64,000 nt of DNA from HRBIN16 sp049969495 (lineage in GTDB: Bacteria > Armatimonadota > HRBIN16), in NCBI GenBank assembly GCA_049969495.1, contig JBMFOT010000006.1, positions 1 through 64,000 of the forward strand, read 5' to 3'. Made by a program: the position numbers and the translations under genes. The notes under the pieces are model-generated. The model was not told where the DNA came from, searched no databases, and saw only the letters and a list, made by a program, of their open reading frames with translations. Shown here one piece after another: positions 25,965 through 34,753 of this stretch. The first letter of the stretch is position 1. Each line of letters starts with the position of its first letter.

Positions 25965-27952
25965 GTATATCGCAAATGGCTTTTCGTCTGGTACTTGCGC
26001 TGGCAGTGGTGGCGTGGAGCTGGTACGCCTCGCCACTGCAGCAGCTCGTCACCGGCATCGCAGGTGGACTGCTATTGCTCACCGCGGCGAAGCCGAAAGG
26101 GCGACCGGCGGCTTGTCTGGATGTGCTGGCGGTATCCGTCTTGCAGGCGTATTCCCCGGCGTGGCTACCACTCAGCGCATGGGTGATTTCCATCCACCGG
26201 CGATATGCACGGTCGGTAGCGATCCTGCTCACTCCGGCTCCCTTTCTCTATGCCTGGCGGGCAGATGGCGGTTTTTTGTGGTGGGCTGTACTGTCCGGAG
26301 GAGTATGGCTGTACCTTGGCTTCGCGCTGGCGGAACAACCGGCGGGTAACGAAGAAGGAGCTTTGCTGTTGCCCCTGCCGGACGACCTGCGCGAGCAATG
26401 GGAGCAGGAGCGTGAAGCGCACCGTCAGCTGAGATATCAGTATCAGGAGCTGGTAGGCGCACACCGCGAGCTGATAGCGCAACAACAGGCGGAACACACC
26501 CGTATTCACATTTTGCGGGCAGCCCTTCTGGCAGGTGACGTGGGCGAGGTGGCACAACGCATCTGCTTTATGCTGTGCGAACACACTGGCGTAGGCGAGG
26601 CGGCAATATGGATGTTTGAGCGATACCGTTCCGCTCTGCGGCTGCTACACCCCCGCCATACCAACTTGCCAGTCCATATCCCTCTATCCCTATCTTCCCG
26701 CTCGCAGGAAAGCGACCTGTCTTTCCGTGCAGCTCTGAACCAGTTCAAGTCTGCTTTACAGCCTTCACAGGGCAACAGGGTGGAGGCGTTCCTGCTTTGC
26801 GATGAACAGGGAATCGTCGGAGGGGTAGCGCTGTTTGGCTGGGGGCACCCAGAGGAAGAGGCAGGCATTCGCGAGCGGTTTCAGCAGATGCAGGGCGTGG
26901 TTGCTCTGGCTCTGCGCCACGCGATGCAGTGGAACACGCTATGGCAGGAAAACCGTACATGGCGCGCGCTGTATGAGATAGGCCGACTGTTCCTCACGTC
27001 TTCTTCAGTAGAAGATTCTGCCAGAAAGTTTATCTCAGCTGTATCGGAACTGCTGTCTGCTCCCTTTGTCACCCTGTATCTTCGTCAGCAGGATACCGAC
27101 GCCTTTCAGATTGTCGCCTCTGTCGGTGAACCCATCCGATTGATGGAGCAAGAGGGGAAAGCAGAAGGAGGCATCGCCGCCTGGATAGCGCAGCAGGCTC
27201 GCCCTCTCTACGTTCCTCGCACCTCTACAGAGCCCAAACTGATTGGTCACACTTCCAAACGGATATTTGCCAGCCTGATCGGAGCGCCTCTGTCGGTGCG
27301 GGGACGCGTGGAAGGTGTGCTGCTCGTGGCGCATCCTACAACCGGCTATTTCGATGAGCACCACGTAGAACAAGTGGTGTCAGCTGTCAATCAGTTTGCG
27401 CAGGTGATAGAGGTCTCACGCCTGACCCGTTCGGTTGGACTGCTGGCGCTCACGGACGGCTTGACGGGCGTGTTCAACCGCCGCTACATGGAGGTGCGGC
27501 TGGATGAGGAGATCCATCGCAGTCAGCGATACGGTAAGCGGTTCAGCCTGATTCTGGTGGACGTGGACCACTTCAAACAGGTGAACGATACCTGGGGGCA
27601 TGCCACAGGCGACATGGTGCTACAGGAGGTAAGCCGCAGGCTGGTGGAGAACCTGCGGGAGACGGAGATGGTTTTCCGCTACGGGGGCGAGGAGTTTCTG
27701 GTGATTCTACCGGAGACCGCGCTCCAGCAGGCGACGGTCGTTGCACAACGGTTATGCGACGCGGTGCGAAAACACCCCTTCCACACGCTGGGCGGGGCGA
27801 CCGTTTTCCGTGTAACGCTCAGCGCAGGTGTTGCCGAGTACCCGACGCACGGTTCCGATAAGGTGACCCTGCTTGCTGCCGCCGATCAGGCGCTCTATCT
27901 GGCGAAACGGCGCGGACGGAACCGGGTAGAGCAATTACCCGATGCTGCTTGA
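25952..27952 (+). CDS. Membrane diguanylate cyclase with GAF domains
   Basis: 666 residues: N-terminal hydrophobic segments (about 1-120), a helical linker (EQEREAHRQLRYQYQ), two GAF-like sensor domains (about 165-310 and 330-480) and a C-terminal GGDEF domain. The active site reads FRYGGEEFLVILPE, with LTDGLTGVFNRRYME at the domain start, so catalysis is likely. The inhibitory RxxD site is RETE, altered at the last residue. Makes cyclic di-GMP in response to an unknown signal. Overlaps the end of ftcD by 13 bases, so it is probably co-transcribed. Confidence 0.88.
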   Translation: METLSISQMAFRLVLALAVVAWSWYASPLQQLVTGIAGGLLLLTAAKPKGRPAACLDVLAVSVLQAYSPAWLPLSAWVISIHRRYARSVAILLTPAPFLYAWRADGGFLWWAVLSGGVWLYLGFALAEQPAGNEEGALLLPLPDDLREQWEQEREAHRQLRYQYQELVGAHRELIAQQQAEHTRIHILRAALLAGDVGEVAQRICFMLCEHTGVGEAAIWMFERYRSALRLLHPRHTNLPVHIPLSLSSRSQESDLSFRAALNQFKSALQPSQGNRVEAFLLCDEQGIVGGVALFGWGHPEEEAGIRERFQQMQGVVALALRHAMQWNTLWQENRTWRALYEIGRLFLTSSSVEDSARKFISAVSELLSAPFVTLYLRQQDTDAFQIVASVGEPIRLMEQEGKAEGGIAAWIAQQARPLYVPRTSTEPKLIGHTSKRIFASLIGAPLSVRGRVEGVLLVAHPTTGYFDEHHVEQVVSAVNQFAQVIEVSRLTRSVGLLALTDGLTGVFNRRYMEVRLDEEIHRSQRYGKRFSLILVDVDHFKQVNDTWGHATGDMVLQEVSRRLVENLRETEMVFRYGGEEFLVILPETALQQATVVAQRLCDAVRKHPFHTLGGATVFRVTLSAGVAEYPTHGSDKVTLLAAADQALYLAKRRGRNRVEQLPDAA

Positions 27953-27955
27953 TAG

Positions 27956-28543
27956 CTACTGTACGGAGACCTCTTCCAGCGCGACCAGTTTCGCACCTTT
28001 GCTCTGCATCTCCGCTAACGCCTTCTCGCTGTCGCCCGGCTGTACGTCCACCCCGCGAACTGCATCTCGAAGTACCAGCACCTCGAATCCGCGCTCCAGT
28101 GCGCCCAGCACCGATGCGCGCACGCAGTAGTCCGTAGCCAACCCGCCGACCACCAGCCGCCTGACCCCTTTCGTCTTGAGCAGGTCTTCCAGCGGCATGC
28201 CCTCTTCCGTGCGGGCATCGAACGCGGAGTAGGCGTCCTCGTTCTCGCCCATCCCTTTGGACACGATGATGGCATCATCGGGCAGACGCAGGTCGGGATG
28301 GAACGCCGCGCCCGCGGTATTCTGCACGCAATGCACGGGCCACTGCCCCCCATACGCAGCGAAGTGCGTGCTCTTTTCGGGATGCCAGTCGCGCGAGGCG
28401 ATGATAGGTGCGCCCAACTGCCGGAACCGCTCGATGGCGCGGTTCAGCACGGGTACCACTTTATCTCCCTCCGGCACGGGCAATGCGCCGCCCGGGCAAA
28501 AATCATTTTGCACGTCCACTATCAGCAACGCGGTGTCCGCCAT
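27956..28543 (-). CDS. pncA: Nicotinamidase / isochorismatase-family amidase
   Basis: 195 residues of the cysteine-hydrolase family. Catalytic Asp in VDVQNDFCPGGALPVPEG, metal ligands in SRDWHPEKSTHF and the nucleophile in GGLATDYCVRAS. The arrangement matches PncA, which hydrolyses nicotinamide to nicotinate in NAD salvage; pyrazinamidase activity would follow. The ATG at 28543 has GGGAGGTGA upstream, and the longer frame to 28612 crosses the GH57 promoter region. Convergent with the GGDEF gene, divergent from the GH57 gene. Confidence 0.87.
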   Translation of the reverse strand: MADTALLIVDVQNDFCPGGALPVPEGDKVVPVLNRAIERFRQLGAPIIASRDWHPEKSTHFAAYGGQWPVHCVQNTAGAAFHPDLRLPDDAIIVSKGMGENEDAYSAFDARTEEGMPLEDLLKTKGVRRLVVGGLATDYCVRASVLGALERGFEVLVLRDAVRGVDVQPGDSEKALAEMQSKGAKLVALEEVSVQ

Positions 28544-28605
28544 GTTCTCACCTCCCGTACAATCTATTGTGTCACACTCCCCGCGTGATATGCAACCTCG
28601 GCAGG

Positions 28606-28635
28606 TTGACATCTACACAGCAAAACTGCTATGCT
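28606..28635 (+). promoter_or_regulatory. Promoter of the GH57 gene
   Basis: TTGACA (28606-28611), 18 bases, TATGCT (28630-28635); predicted start about 32 bases before the TTG start codon at 28674. Lies in the 130-base divergent gap with pncA. Confidence 0.65.
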
Positions 28636-28673
28636 TACAACGACCACAGGGCACATGCAAGGAGGCTCGAGAT

Positions 28674-30413
28674 TTGGAAAACGCAAGACCGCTCGGTTAC
28701 TTTGCCTTTGTGTTGCACTCGCATATCCCATACGTGCTGGCACACGGGCGCAGTCCGCACGGTATGGACTGGCTATCAGAAAGCGCTGCCGAGACATACA
28801 TACCGCTGCTGAATACCTGTTACCGGCTGATCAAAGAAGGCATCTCACCGCAGTTTACCATCGGTATTACACCGGTGCTGGCGGAGCAGCTGGTACAGCC
28901 GGCGTTCGCCGCCGAGTTCGAGGCGTGGCTGCAGGACAAAATCGCCGCTGCCGAGGTGAATCGAAAAGAGTTCCTGAGCGAGAAAAACCTGGGCATGGCT
29001 GCACTAGCAGAATACTGGTACCGGTTTTTCAGTAAAACTTTAACCGATTTTCGGGAACGCTATCAGTCGGACATCATCGGCGCATTCCGTGACCTGCAAG
29101 ACGCCGGGCACGTGGAAATCCTGACCAGTGCGGCAACGCACGGCTACCTGCCTCTGCTGGGAACCGATGAGGCGGTGCAGGCGCAAATTAAACAGGGTGT
29201 GCAGACCTACAAACGATTGTTCGGCAGGATGCCGCGAGGCTTCTGGCTGCCCGAATGCGCGTATCGCCCGCGCTACCGCTGGAACTATCCGGTAGATTTC
29301 GAGAGCAAACCCTCGCAACCCTGGCTACGCAAAGGCGTTGAGGAGATTCTGGCTGAAAACGGCATCGAGTACTTTTTCATCGATTCGCATTTGCTCAAGG
29401 GCGGGGAGGCGATAGGCGTCTACGCCGAGCGGTTCAAGCCTCTGCGCGAGCTGTGGGTACAGTTCAGCACACAGTACCGCCCGGAGGAGGCAGAGAAATC
29501 ACCGTACTACGTCTACCTGGTGAATTCGTCGGGCGAGCCCAAGCCACCCATCGCTGTTTTCACGCGCGACCCGCGCACCGGCGTGCAGGTGTGGAGTGCC
29601 GACTCCGGTTACCCGGGCGACGAGTACTATCTGGAGTTCCACAAAAAGCAGCCACCGGGTGGCCTGCGTTACTGGCGCATCTCCCGCCCAAAAGATGACC
29701 TGGGCAAAAAGCAGCCGTACGAGCTGGCGAGGGCGTTCGAGCGCATTCAGGAACACGCCAAGCACTTCGTCGACCTTGCGCACGAGGTGCTCAGCGAGCA
29801 CGTGCAATCCACCGGTCAAAGCGGTATCATTACCGCCATGTACGACACCGAGCTGTACGGGCACTGGTGGTTTGAGGGCCCTGAATGGCTGTACTGGGTG
29901 CGTCGGGGGATGGAGACACACCCCGAAATCCACCCCGTCACCTGTAGCAAATACCTGCATCTGTACCCGCCGCAGACGGTGGTACATCTGCCGGAAGGCT
30001 CGTGGGGTGAAGGCGGCTACCACTGGGTGTGGCTGAACGAGTGGACAGAATGGACATGGAAGCGTATTTACCCTGCCGAGCGCGAGATGGTGCGCCTGGC
30101 GCGGCAGTACGGCGATAACCCGAAGGTGCAGACCATCCTGAAGCAAATCGCCCGCGAGTTGTTGCTTCTGCAATCATCTGACTGGCAGTTTCTCATCAGC
30201 ACGTGGTCGGCGCGAGATTATGCCGAGCTGCGAGTGCAATGGCATGCCGACCGTTTCCAGATGCTGGTGAACTTGCTGGAGCGGGTCGCGCGAGGTGAGG
30301 AACCATCTGCTGAAGAGTGGGGCGCGCTGGGCGAGGCGGAGGAGCGCGATAACATCTTCCCCGACGTCGAGCCGAAGTGGTGGGCGCAGATAGAGTTCCC
30401 GCCAAACGAGTAG
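28674..30413 (+). CDS. GH57 1,4-alpha-glucan branching enzyme
   Basis: 579 residues of glycoside hydrolase family 57 with a C-terminal DUF1957-like region. The N-terminal motif is FVLHSHIPYVLAHGRSPHG. The nucleophile glutamate sits in RGFWLPECAYRPRY, and the acid/base aspartate in MYDTELYGHWWFEGPEWL. This set and the length are those of GH57 branching enzymes, which form alpha-1,6 branches in glycogen and are common in thermophiles. Translation starts at TTG with AAGGAGG eight bases before. The frame is open upstream to 28257, but that part lies opposite pncA. Confidence 0.88.
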   Translation: MENARPLGYFAFVLHSHIPYVLAHGRSPHGMDWLSESAAETYIPLLNTCYRLIKEGISPQFTIGITPVLAEQLVQPAFAAEFEAWLQDKIAAAEVNRKEFLSEKNLGMAALAEYWYRFFSKTLTDFRERYQSDIIGAFRDLQDAGHVEILTSAATHGYLPLLGTDEAVQAQIKQGVQTYKRLFGRMPRGFWLPECAYRPRYRWNYPVDFESKPSQPWLRKGVEEILAENGIEYFFIDSHLLKGGEAIGVYAERFKPLRELWVQFSTQYRPEEAEKSPYYVYLVNSSGEPKPPIAVFTRDPRTGVQVWSADSGYPGDEYYLEFHKKQPPGGLRYWRISRPKDDLGKKQPYELARAFERIQEHAKHFVDLAHEVLSEHVQSTGQSGIITAMYDTELYGHWWFEGPEWLYWVRRGMETHPEIHPVTCSKYLHLYPPQTVVHLPEGSWGEGGYHWVWLNEWTEWTWKRIYPAEREMVRLARQYGDNPKVQTILKQIARELLLLQSSDWQFLISTWSARDYAELRVQWHADRFQMLVNLLERVARGEEPSAEEWGALGEAEERDNIFPDVEPKWWAQIEFPPNE

Positions 30414-30449
30414 AACAAGACGTGGGACATCCGTACGCTATTTTCCGAA

Positions 30450-30466
30450 GGACACGGATAGGCACG
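30450..30466 (+). repeat. Dispersed repeat, short copy
   Basis: GGACACGGATAGGCACG, identical to 32527-32543, in the gap between the GH57 gene and selA. Seventeen exact bases in two intergenic gaps about 2 kb apart. Confidence 0.7.
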
Positions 30467-30493
30467 AAGGATTCGCTTATCGTTTACACTCCA

Positions 30494-31936
30494 ATGGGAA
30501 CGCAGTATACAGAAGATAAGCAACCTGGTTTGCGTCGGCTTCCTGCAGTGTCGCGTGTGCTGCAGGATAAGCAGGTGCAAGAAGCGATAGCCGAACACGG
30601 GCGCGAACTGGTTGTGGATTGCGTGCGTGAAACCCTCGATCGGCTTCGTGAACGCCTTAAAAGAGGTGAAACGGTACCGACCGACCTGTCGTCGGTGGTG
30701 CAGGAAGCGCTGCAGGCGGTGGAACGATGGCGCACTTCTACCCTTCGCCGCGTCATCAACGCGACGGGCGTCGTCTTGCATACCGGCTTGGGGCGCGCTG
30801 TGCTGGCGGAGGCTGCTCGTCGGGCGGTGGCGGAGGTAGCACAGGGGCACTCGATGCTGGAGATCGACCGCGATACCGGCGAGCGCGGCGACCGCATCGA
30901 GCATGTGCGTGAGCTACTGTGTCGCCTGACCGGCGCGGAGGATGCTACCGTGGTAAACAACAACGCGGGGGCGGTGCTATTGGCAGTGACGGTGCTGGCG
31001 CAGAGCAAAGAGGTTATTATCTCGCGGGGGCAACTGGTGGAAATCGGAGGGGCGTTTCGCATGCCCGACATCATCGCGCAGAGCGGGGCAAGACTGGTGG
31101 AAGTGGGTACCACCAACCGCACACGTCTGTCGGACTACGAGCGAGCAATAACCCCCGACACCGCCTTGCTGATTCGCTGTCACCCCAGCAATTTCCGCAT
31201 CGTGGGCTTTAGCGAAGAGGTACCTGCGGCGGATTTGGCGTCGCTGGCGCACCGATACAATCTGCCCGTGCTGGACGATGTGGGCAGTGGGTGTCTGGTG
31301 GATACCGAGCGGTTCGGGCTGGAGCACGAACCCACCTTGCAGGAGAGCGTACAAGCGGGTTGCGACGTGGTTACCTGCAGTGGCGACAAACTGCTGGGCG
31401 GACCGCAGGCGGGTATCGTCCTGGGGCGCAAAGAGATAGTACAGCGCATTCGCAGGCATCCGTTGCATCGTGCCCTTCGAGTGGATAAGCTGACCCTTGC
31501 TGCGCTGGAGGCAACCCTGCGTCTCTACCTGAATCCGGAGAAGGCGGTGCAGGAGGTTCCTGTGCTGCGTGCGCTGGCGACGCCTGCCGATGATATCGAG
31601 CGACGGGCGAGGCGGTTGAAACAGAGGCTGCAATCCATCTTGCCCGCAGAGGGGATAACGGTGCGCCTGCGCGAAGGCGAGTCGGCTGTGGGAGGCGGAA
31701 GTCTGCCCGGTCAGCAACTACCCACGACGCTGGTATGCCTGCGATTGTCGGATGGCAATGTGCAACGGCTGGCACGCGCCCTGCGCTGGCAGGAACCCGC
31801 TGTCTTCACTCGTATCGAACAGGAGGAGGTAGTGATAGACCCCCGTACCTTACTGGAGGGTGAGATGGAAACGCTGGTGCAGGCGGTGGCGCGCGCCGTC
31901 ACGCAGTGCTTGGGAGGTGAGGCAAGCCATGCATGA
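30494..31936 (+). CDS. selA: L-seryl-tRNA(Sec) selenium transferase SelA
   Basis: 480 residues. The PLP lysine is in SGDKLLGGPQAGIVLG. INATGVVLHTGLGRA, VNNNAGAVLLAV and SRGQLVEIGGAFRMPDI are family hallmarks. Converts Ser-tRNA(Sec) to Sec-tRNA(Sec) using selenophosphate. I start at the ATG at 30494, which gives the usual N-terminus (LRRLPAVSRVL); the frame is open to 30377 inside the GH57 end. Neither selB, selC nor selD is in the window. SelA-like proteins with other functions exist, but the full-length match argues for true SelA. Confidence 0.9.
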   Translation: MGTQYTEDKQPGLRRLPAVSRVLQDKQVQEAIAEHGRELVVDCVRETLDRLRERLKRGETVPTDLSSVVQEALQAVERWRTSTLRRVINATGVVLHTGLGRAVLAEAARRAVAEVAQGHSMLEIDRDTGERGDRIEHVRELLCRLTGAEDATVVNNNAGAVLLAVTVLAQSKEVIISRGQLVEIGGAFRMPDIIAQSGARLVEVGTTNRTRLSDYERAITPDTALLIRCHPSNFRIVGFSEEVPAADLASLAHRYNLPVLDDVGSGCLVDTERFGLEHEPTLQESVQAGCDVVTCSGDKLLGGPQAGIVLGRKEIVQRIRRHPLHRALRVDKLTLAALEATLRLYLNPEKAVQEVPVLRALATPADDIERRARRLKQRLQSILPAEGITVRLREGESAVGGGSLPGQQLPTTLVCLRLSDGNVQRLARALRWQEPAVFTRIEQEEVVIDPRTLLEGEMETLVQAVARAVTQCLGGEASHA

Positions 31937-32510
31937 CCCGGTGAATCGAGCGATTAACGATGCCGTCAAAGCGCTGGTGCGTGTGGCGGCGATGCGTGAA
32001 AAAGGAGCGGACCAGCACAGCGCGCGAGTAGCGGTTTTGGCGGTAGCTACCGGCGAGAAGCTGGGCATGAACGACGAGGAGCTGCTGGTGTTGCGCCGCG
32101 CGGCAGAACTGCATGACATCGGTAAAGTGGCGATTTCGGAAAGCATTCTGGGGAAGCTGGGCAGATTGAGCGAAGAGGAGATCAGAATCATGCGCCAGCA
32201 CGCTACCCTCGCGCTGGAAATCCTGGGTGCTGTACAGGCCCTGCAGCCCACTCTCCCACTCATCAAGCATCACCACGAGCGCTGGGACGGCACAGGTTAC
32301 CCCGACGGTCTGGCTGGTGAGGAGATACCTCTGGGAGCGCGTATTATTGCGGTGGCGGAAGTGTACGACATTCTGACGCACGGTGCTGCGTGGAAGGAGC
32401 CGCTGAGCGTAGAGGAGGCGAAGGCGGAGATACGGCGATGCGCAGGCTCGCAGTTCGACCCGCGTGTGGTGGAAGCGTTTCTTCAGGTGTGTGACCTGAT
32501 GTGCGAGTAA
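31929..32510 (+). CDS. HD-GYP-type phosphohydrolase
   Basis: 193 residues, a single metal-dependent HD domain. AAELHDIGKVAI supplies the HD pair, and HHHERWDGTGYPDGLAGEEI carries the GYP signature of cyclic di-GMP phosphodiesterases. The usual VAD.YD metal motif reads VAEVYD, with Asp replaced by Glu. No sensor domain. Starts inside the selA end (8-base overlap) with GGGAGGTGAGG upstream, so it is translated with selA. It may oppose the GGDEF protein encoded 4 kb upstream. Confidence 0.85.
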   Translation: MHDPVNRAINDAVKALVRVAAMREKGADQHSARVAVLAVATGEKLGMNDEELLVLRRAAELHDIGKVAISESILGKLGRLSEEEIRIMRQHATLALEILGAVQALQPTLPLIKHHHERWDGTGYPDGLAGEEIPLGARIIAVAEVYDILTHGAAWKEPLSVEEAKAEIRRCAGSQFDPRVVEAFLQVCDLMCE

Positions 32511-32526
32511 TGTTTGCGGTTAAGAG

Positions 32527-32587
32527 GGACACGGATAGGCACGGATGAAACGGATTGGCGCAGATACTATCCGTGTGCATCCGTGTA
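32527..32587 (+). repeat. Dispersed repeat with internal palindrome
   Basis: Begins with the 17-base sequence also found at 30450-30466. ACACGGATAG (32529-32538) pairs with CTATCCGTGT (32567-32576), and ATCCGTGT is repeated after it. Resembles the 'cacggatgaaacggat' repeats seen between genes in many bacterial genomes. Confidence 0.65.
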
Positions 32588-32604
32588 CTATAAACGTTAC
32601 CGAG

Positions 32605-32634
32605 TTGATTGCAAACGACCCAAGAGGCTATAAT
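32605..32634 (+). promoter_or_regulatory. Promoter of the GT4 gene
   Basis: TTGATT (32605-32610), 18 bases, TATAAT (32629-32634) with GCTATAAT context. The ATG at 32653 is 18 bases past the -10 element and has no ribosome site, so the leader would be about 10-12 bases. Confidence 0.65.
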
Positions 32635-32652
32635 ATCGATACCCGTCCGATT

Positions 32653-33765
32653 ATGGAAGCACACGATTCGGCGAAAAGGTGGCGTGTTTTACAGGTGGTT
32701 TCCAGCTCGGCAACCTCCGGTGCCGAGAGACATCTTGTGCTTCTCGCCAAGACGCTTCAACAACAGGGACACCACGTGATTACCGTTTGTCCGCCATGCA
32801 ACTGGCTTCCCGATGAGCTGCGACGTGCCGGCGTGCCTACCTTACCGCTGCCGATGCGCGGTGCTGGCTCGGTGATGACGTTGTGGCATCTCGCGCGTGT
32901 GGTGCGTGAACAACGGATAGACATTATCCACACCCACCTTACCCGCGCCACCTACTACGGTTTACTGCTGGGATTGCTGACGCACAAACCGGTGGTCTCC
33001 ACAGTACATGTCTTCACCTCCGACCCTGCCTACCGCTGGCTGTCGCGTCTGGGCAATCCACTCATCGCCGTTTCAGAGGCGCTCAGACGCTGGCTTATCG
33101 AACATGGCGTGCCCGCCAGCGAGGTGCAGACCGTTCACAATGCCACCGACTTTATATCGCTAAACGGCGCACACGCGAACGCACCGCTGGAGGTGCGCAG
33201 AGAGTTTGGATTGCCGGAGAGCAGTAAGCTGATCGGACTCTTCGCCAAAATATCCCCCATCAAAGGGCAGGACCTGTTGTTGGAAGCGCTGCCGCAGGTG
33301 TTGCGCTCGCATCCTGATACGCATGTGTTGTTCGTGGGCAGCACCAACGGTGAGTTCGCCCGGCGTACCCAGCAGCGTGCGAGGGAACTGAAGGTGGGTC
33401 GTCACGTGGTCTTTACCGGATTGCGTTCCGACGTTGCCCGCCTGATGCAGGCAGTGGATGTGGTCACGCTGCCCTCGCGCTCGGAAACGTTCGGCCTGGC
33501 GGTGCTGGAGGCGATGGCACTGGGTAAGCCCGTTGTGGCGACACGGGTAGGGGGACTGCCCGAGCTGGTGCGCGACGGGGAGACAGGGATACTGGTGGAC
33601 TACACAACCGCTTCGCTGGCGCACGCGCTGAACGAACTGCTGAGCAGTGCAGACCTGCGCTACCGGCTGGGGCAGGCTGCCCGGTCATTTGCCTGTCAGC
33701 ACTATACGCCGGAGCGCATGGTGCAAAGCATCGAAGCAGTGTACGCACGGGCATTGACCGCCTGA
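32653..33765 (+). CDS. Family 4 glycosyltransferase
   Basis: 370 residues with the GT-B fold. The N-terminal domain opens with VLQVVSSSATSGAERHLVLL (acceptor side). The C-terminal domain contains LIGLFAKISPIKGQDLLLEA and the donor-binding motif SRSETFGLAVLEAMALGKPV with E-x7-E. Transfers sugar from a nucleotide donor to a surface glycan or lipid; specificity is unknown. Two bases separate it from the deacetylase gene, and together they suggest extracellular polysaccharide or cell-wall work. The start at 32653 was chosen from the promoter position; the frame is open to 32545. Confidence 0.88.
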   Translation: MEAHDSAKRWRVLQVVSSSATSGAERHLVLLAKTLQQQGHHVITVCPPCNWLPDELRRAGVPTLPLPMRGAGSVMTLWHLARVVREQRIDIIHTHLTRATYYGLLLGLLTHKPVVSTVHVFTSDPAYRWLSRLGNPLIAVSEALRRWLIEHGVPASEVQTVHNATDFISLNGAHANAPLEVRREFGLPESSKLIGLFAKISPIKGQDLLLEALPQVLRSHPDTHVLFVGSTNGEFARRTQQRARELKVGRHVVFTGLRSDVARLMQAVDVVTLPSRSETFGLAVLEAMALGKPVVATRVGGLPELVRDGETGILVDYTTASLAHALNELLSSADLRYRLGQAARSFACQHYTPERMVQSIEAVYARALTA

Positions 33766-33767
33766 AG

Positions 33768-34502
33768 ATGGTACCCATCCTGATGTACCATAACGTGGGC
33801 GCGAGGGAACGTCATCTCAACGTTTCTCCACAGGCTCTGGCAAGGCAATGTCGCCTGCTGCGAGCGATGGGTTTTCGTGCTATCACGCTGGGCGAACTCG
33901 CGGAGCCTCTGCAAGCACACTATCTTCCCCAACGCGCGGTGGTGTTTACCTTCGACGACGCCCTGCTCGGCGTGTATGAACATGCGTTGCCCGTGCTGCA
34001 AGCCTACGGATGGTCTGCCACCGTGTTTGCCGTCAGCAGTCGGCTGGGGCAGGAGGCGGATTGGGCTCCACGTCACCGCCACCGCGTGATGAGCCGCGAG
34101 CAGCTTGCCGAACTGCACGCCCAGGGTTGGGAGGTAGGGGCGCATACTCTCACCCACCCCTATCTCACCCGCCTGTCCCCAGAGGAGGCTCGCCGGGAGA
34201 TTGCACAATGCAGGGAAGACCTTCAGCAGCTGGTCGGTGCGCAGGTGCTCAGCTTCTGCTACCCGTACGGCGATTTGGATGACCAGGTGGTGCAGATGGT
34301 TCGGCAGGCAGGCTACCGGGTTGCGTGCACGGTGCGCAAGGGGTTGGTACATCCGCACGATGACCCGCTTACTCTCCCCCGCGTACCGATTGCCTACAGT
34401 GACGGCGCGACAGGCTTGCTGTATCGACTGTGGCGGGCATGGAGGCGTACCCTACACTGGGAGAAATCTCCACGCAATGTGAGGGTGTTCGAGAATTGTT
34501 GA
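33768..34502 (+). CDS. Polysaccharide deacetylase (NodB-type, CE4)
   Basis: 244 residues. The NodB catalytic motifs are VVFTFDDALLG (Asp pair) and VGAHTLTHPYLTRL (metal His pair), then CYPYGDLDDQVV. No signal peptide, so the enzyme probably acts on cytoplasmic or membrane-linked glycan precursors. It removes N- or O-acetyl groups. Co-transcribed with the GT4 gene directly upstream. Confidence 0.9.
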   Translation: MVPILMYHNVGARERHLNVSPQALARQCRLLRAMGFRAITLGELAEPLQAHYLPQRAVVFTFDDALLGVYEHALPVLQAYGWSATVFAVSSRLGQEADWAPRHRHRVMSREQLAELHAQGWEVGAHTLTHPYLTRLSPEEARREIAQCREDLQQLVGAQVLSFCYPYGDLDDQVVQMVRQAGYRVACTVRKGLVHPHDDPLTLPRVPIAYSDGATGLLYRLWRAWRRTLHWEKSPRNVRVFENC

Positions 34503-34565
34503 GAAGTTGGTTGTAGCGCAAGGGGAGAGGCGTTCTTGCTACCCCTTGTCTTACCTCACCCCCGT

Positions 34566-34619
34566 CCCCTCTCCTACGAGGAGAGGGGGGCGTTCCCCCT
34601 TCCCTGCGAGGGAAGGGGG
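34566..34619 (+). repeat. Two adjacent palindromes after the deacetylase gene
   Basis: CCCCTCTCC-TACGA-GGAGAGGGG (34566-34588) and CCCCCTTCCCT-GCG-AGGGAAGGGGG (34595-34619). The first is related to the repeats at 11012, 38521 and 39136. Either could end transcription, though there is no long T-run. Confidence 0.75.
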
Positions 34620-34679
34620 CTAGGGGGTTAGGTTATCTATCCATTCAACCACCAATTTATCGAACTCCCTCAGAGCCTA

Positions 34680-34736
34680 TTGACAAATCGTGCAGCCTGT
34701 GTTATGATAAAGATGAACCTTAACGTTAAACGTTGA
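34680..34736 (+). promoter_or_regulatory. lacI promoter with overlapping palindromic operator
   Basis: TTGACA (34680-34685), 17 bases, TATGAT (34703-34708), a near-consensus promoter. The palindrome TTAACGTTAA (34720-34729) follows, with a further ACGTT half (34729-34733), at about +5 to +18. AACGTT centres are typical of LacI-family operators, so the regulator probably represses its own gene. Confidence 0.7.
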
Positions 34737-34753
34737 GGGATAAAGTAATCATC

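Noticed and set aside
28257..28673. Upstream 139 codons of the GH57 reading frame
   Set aside because: They run through pncA in antisense and across the promoter; the TTG at 28674 has the ribosome site and the family N-terminus.
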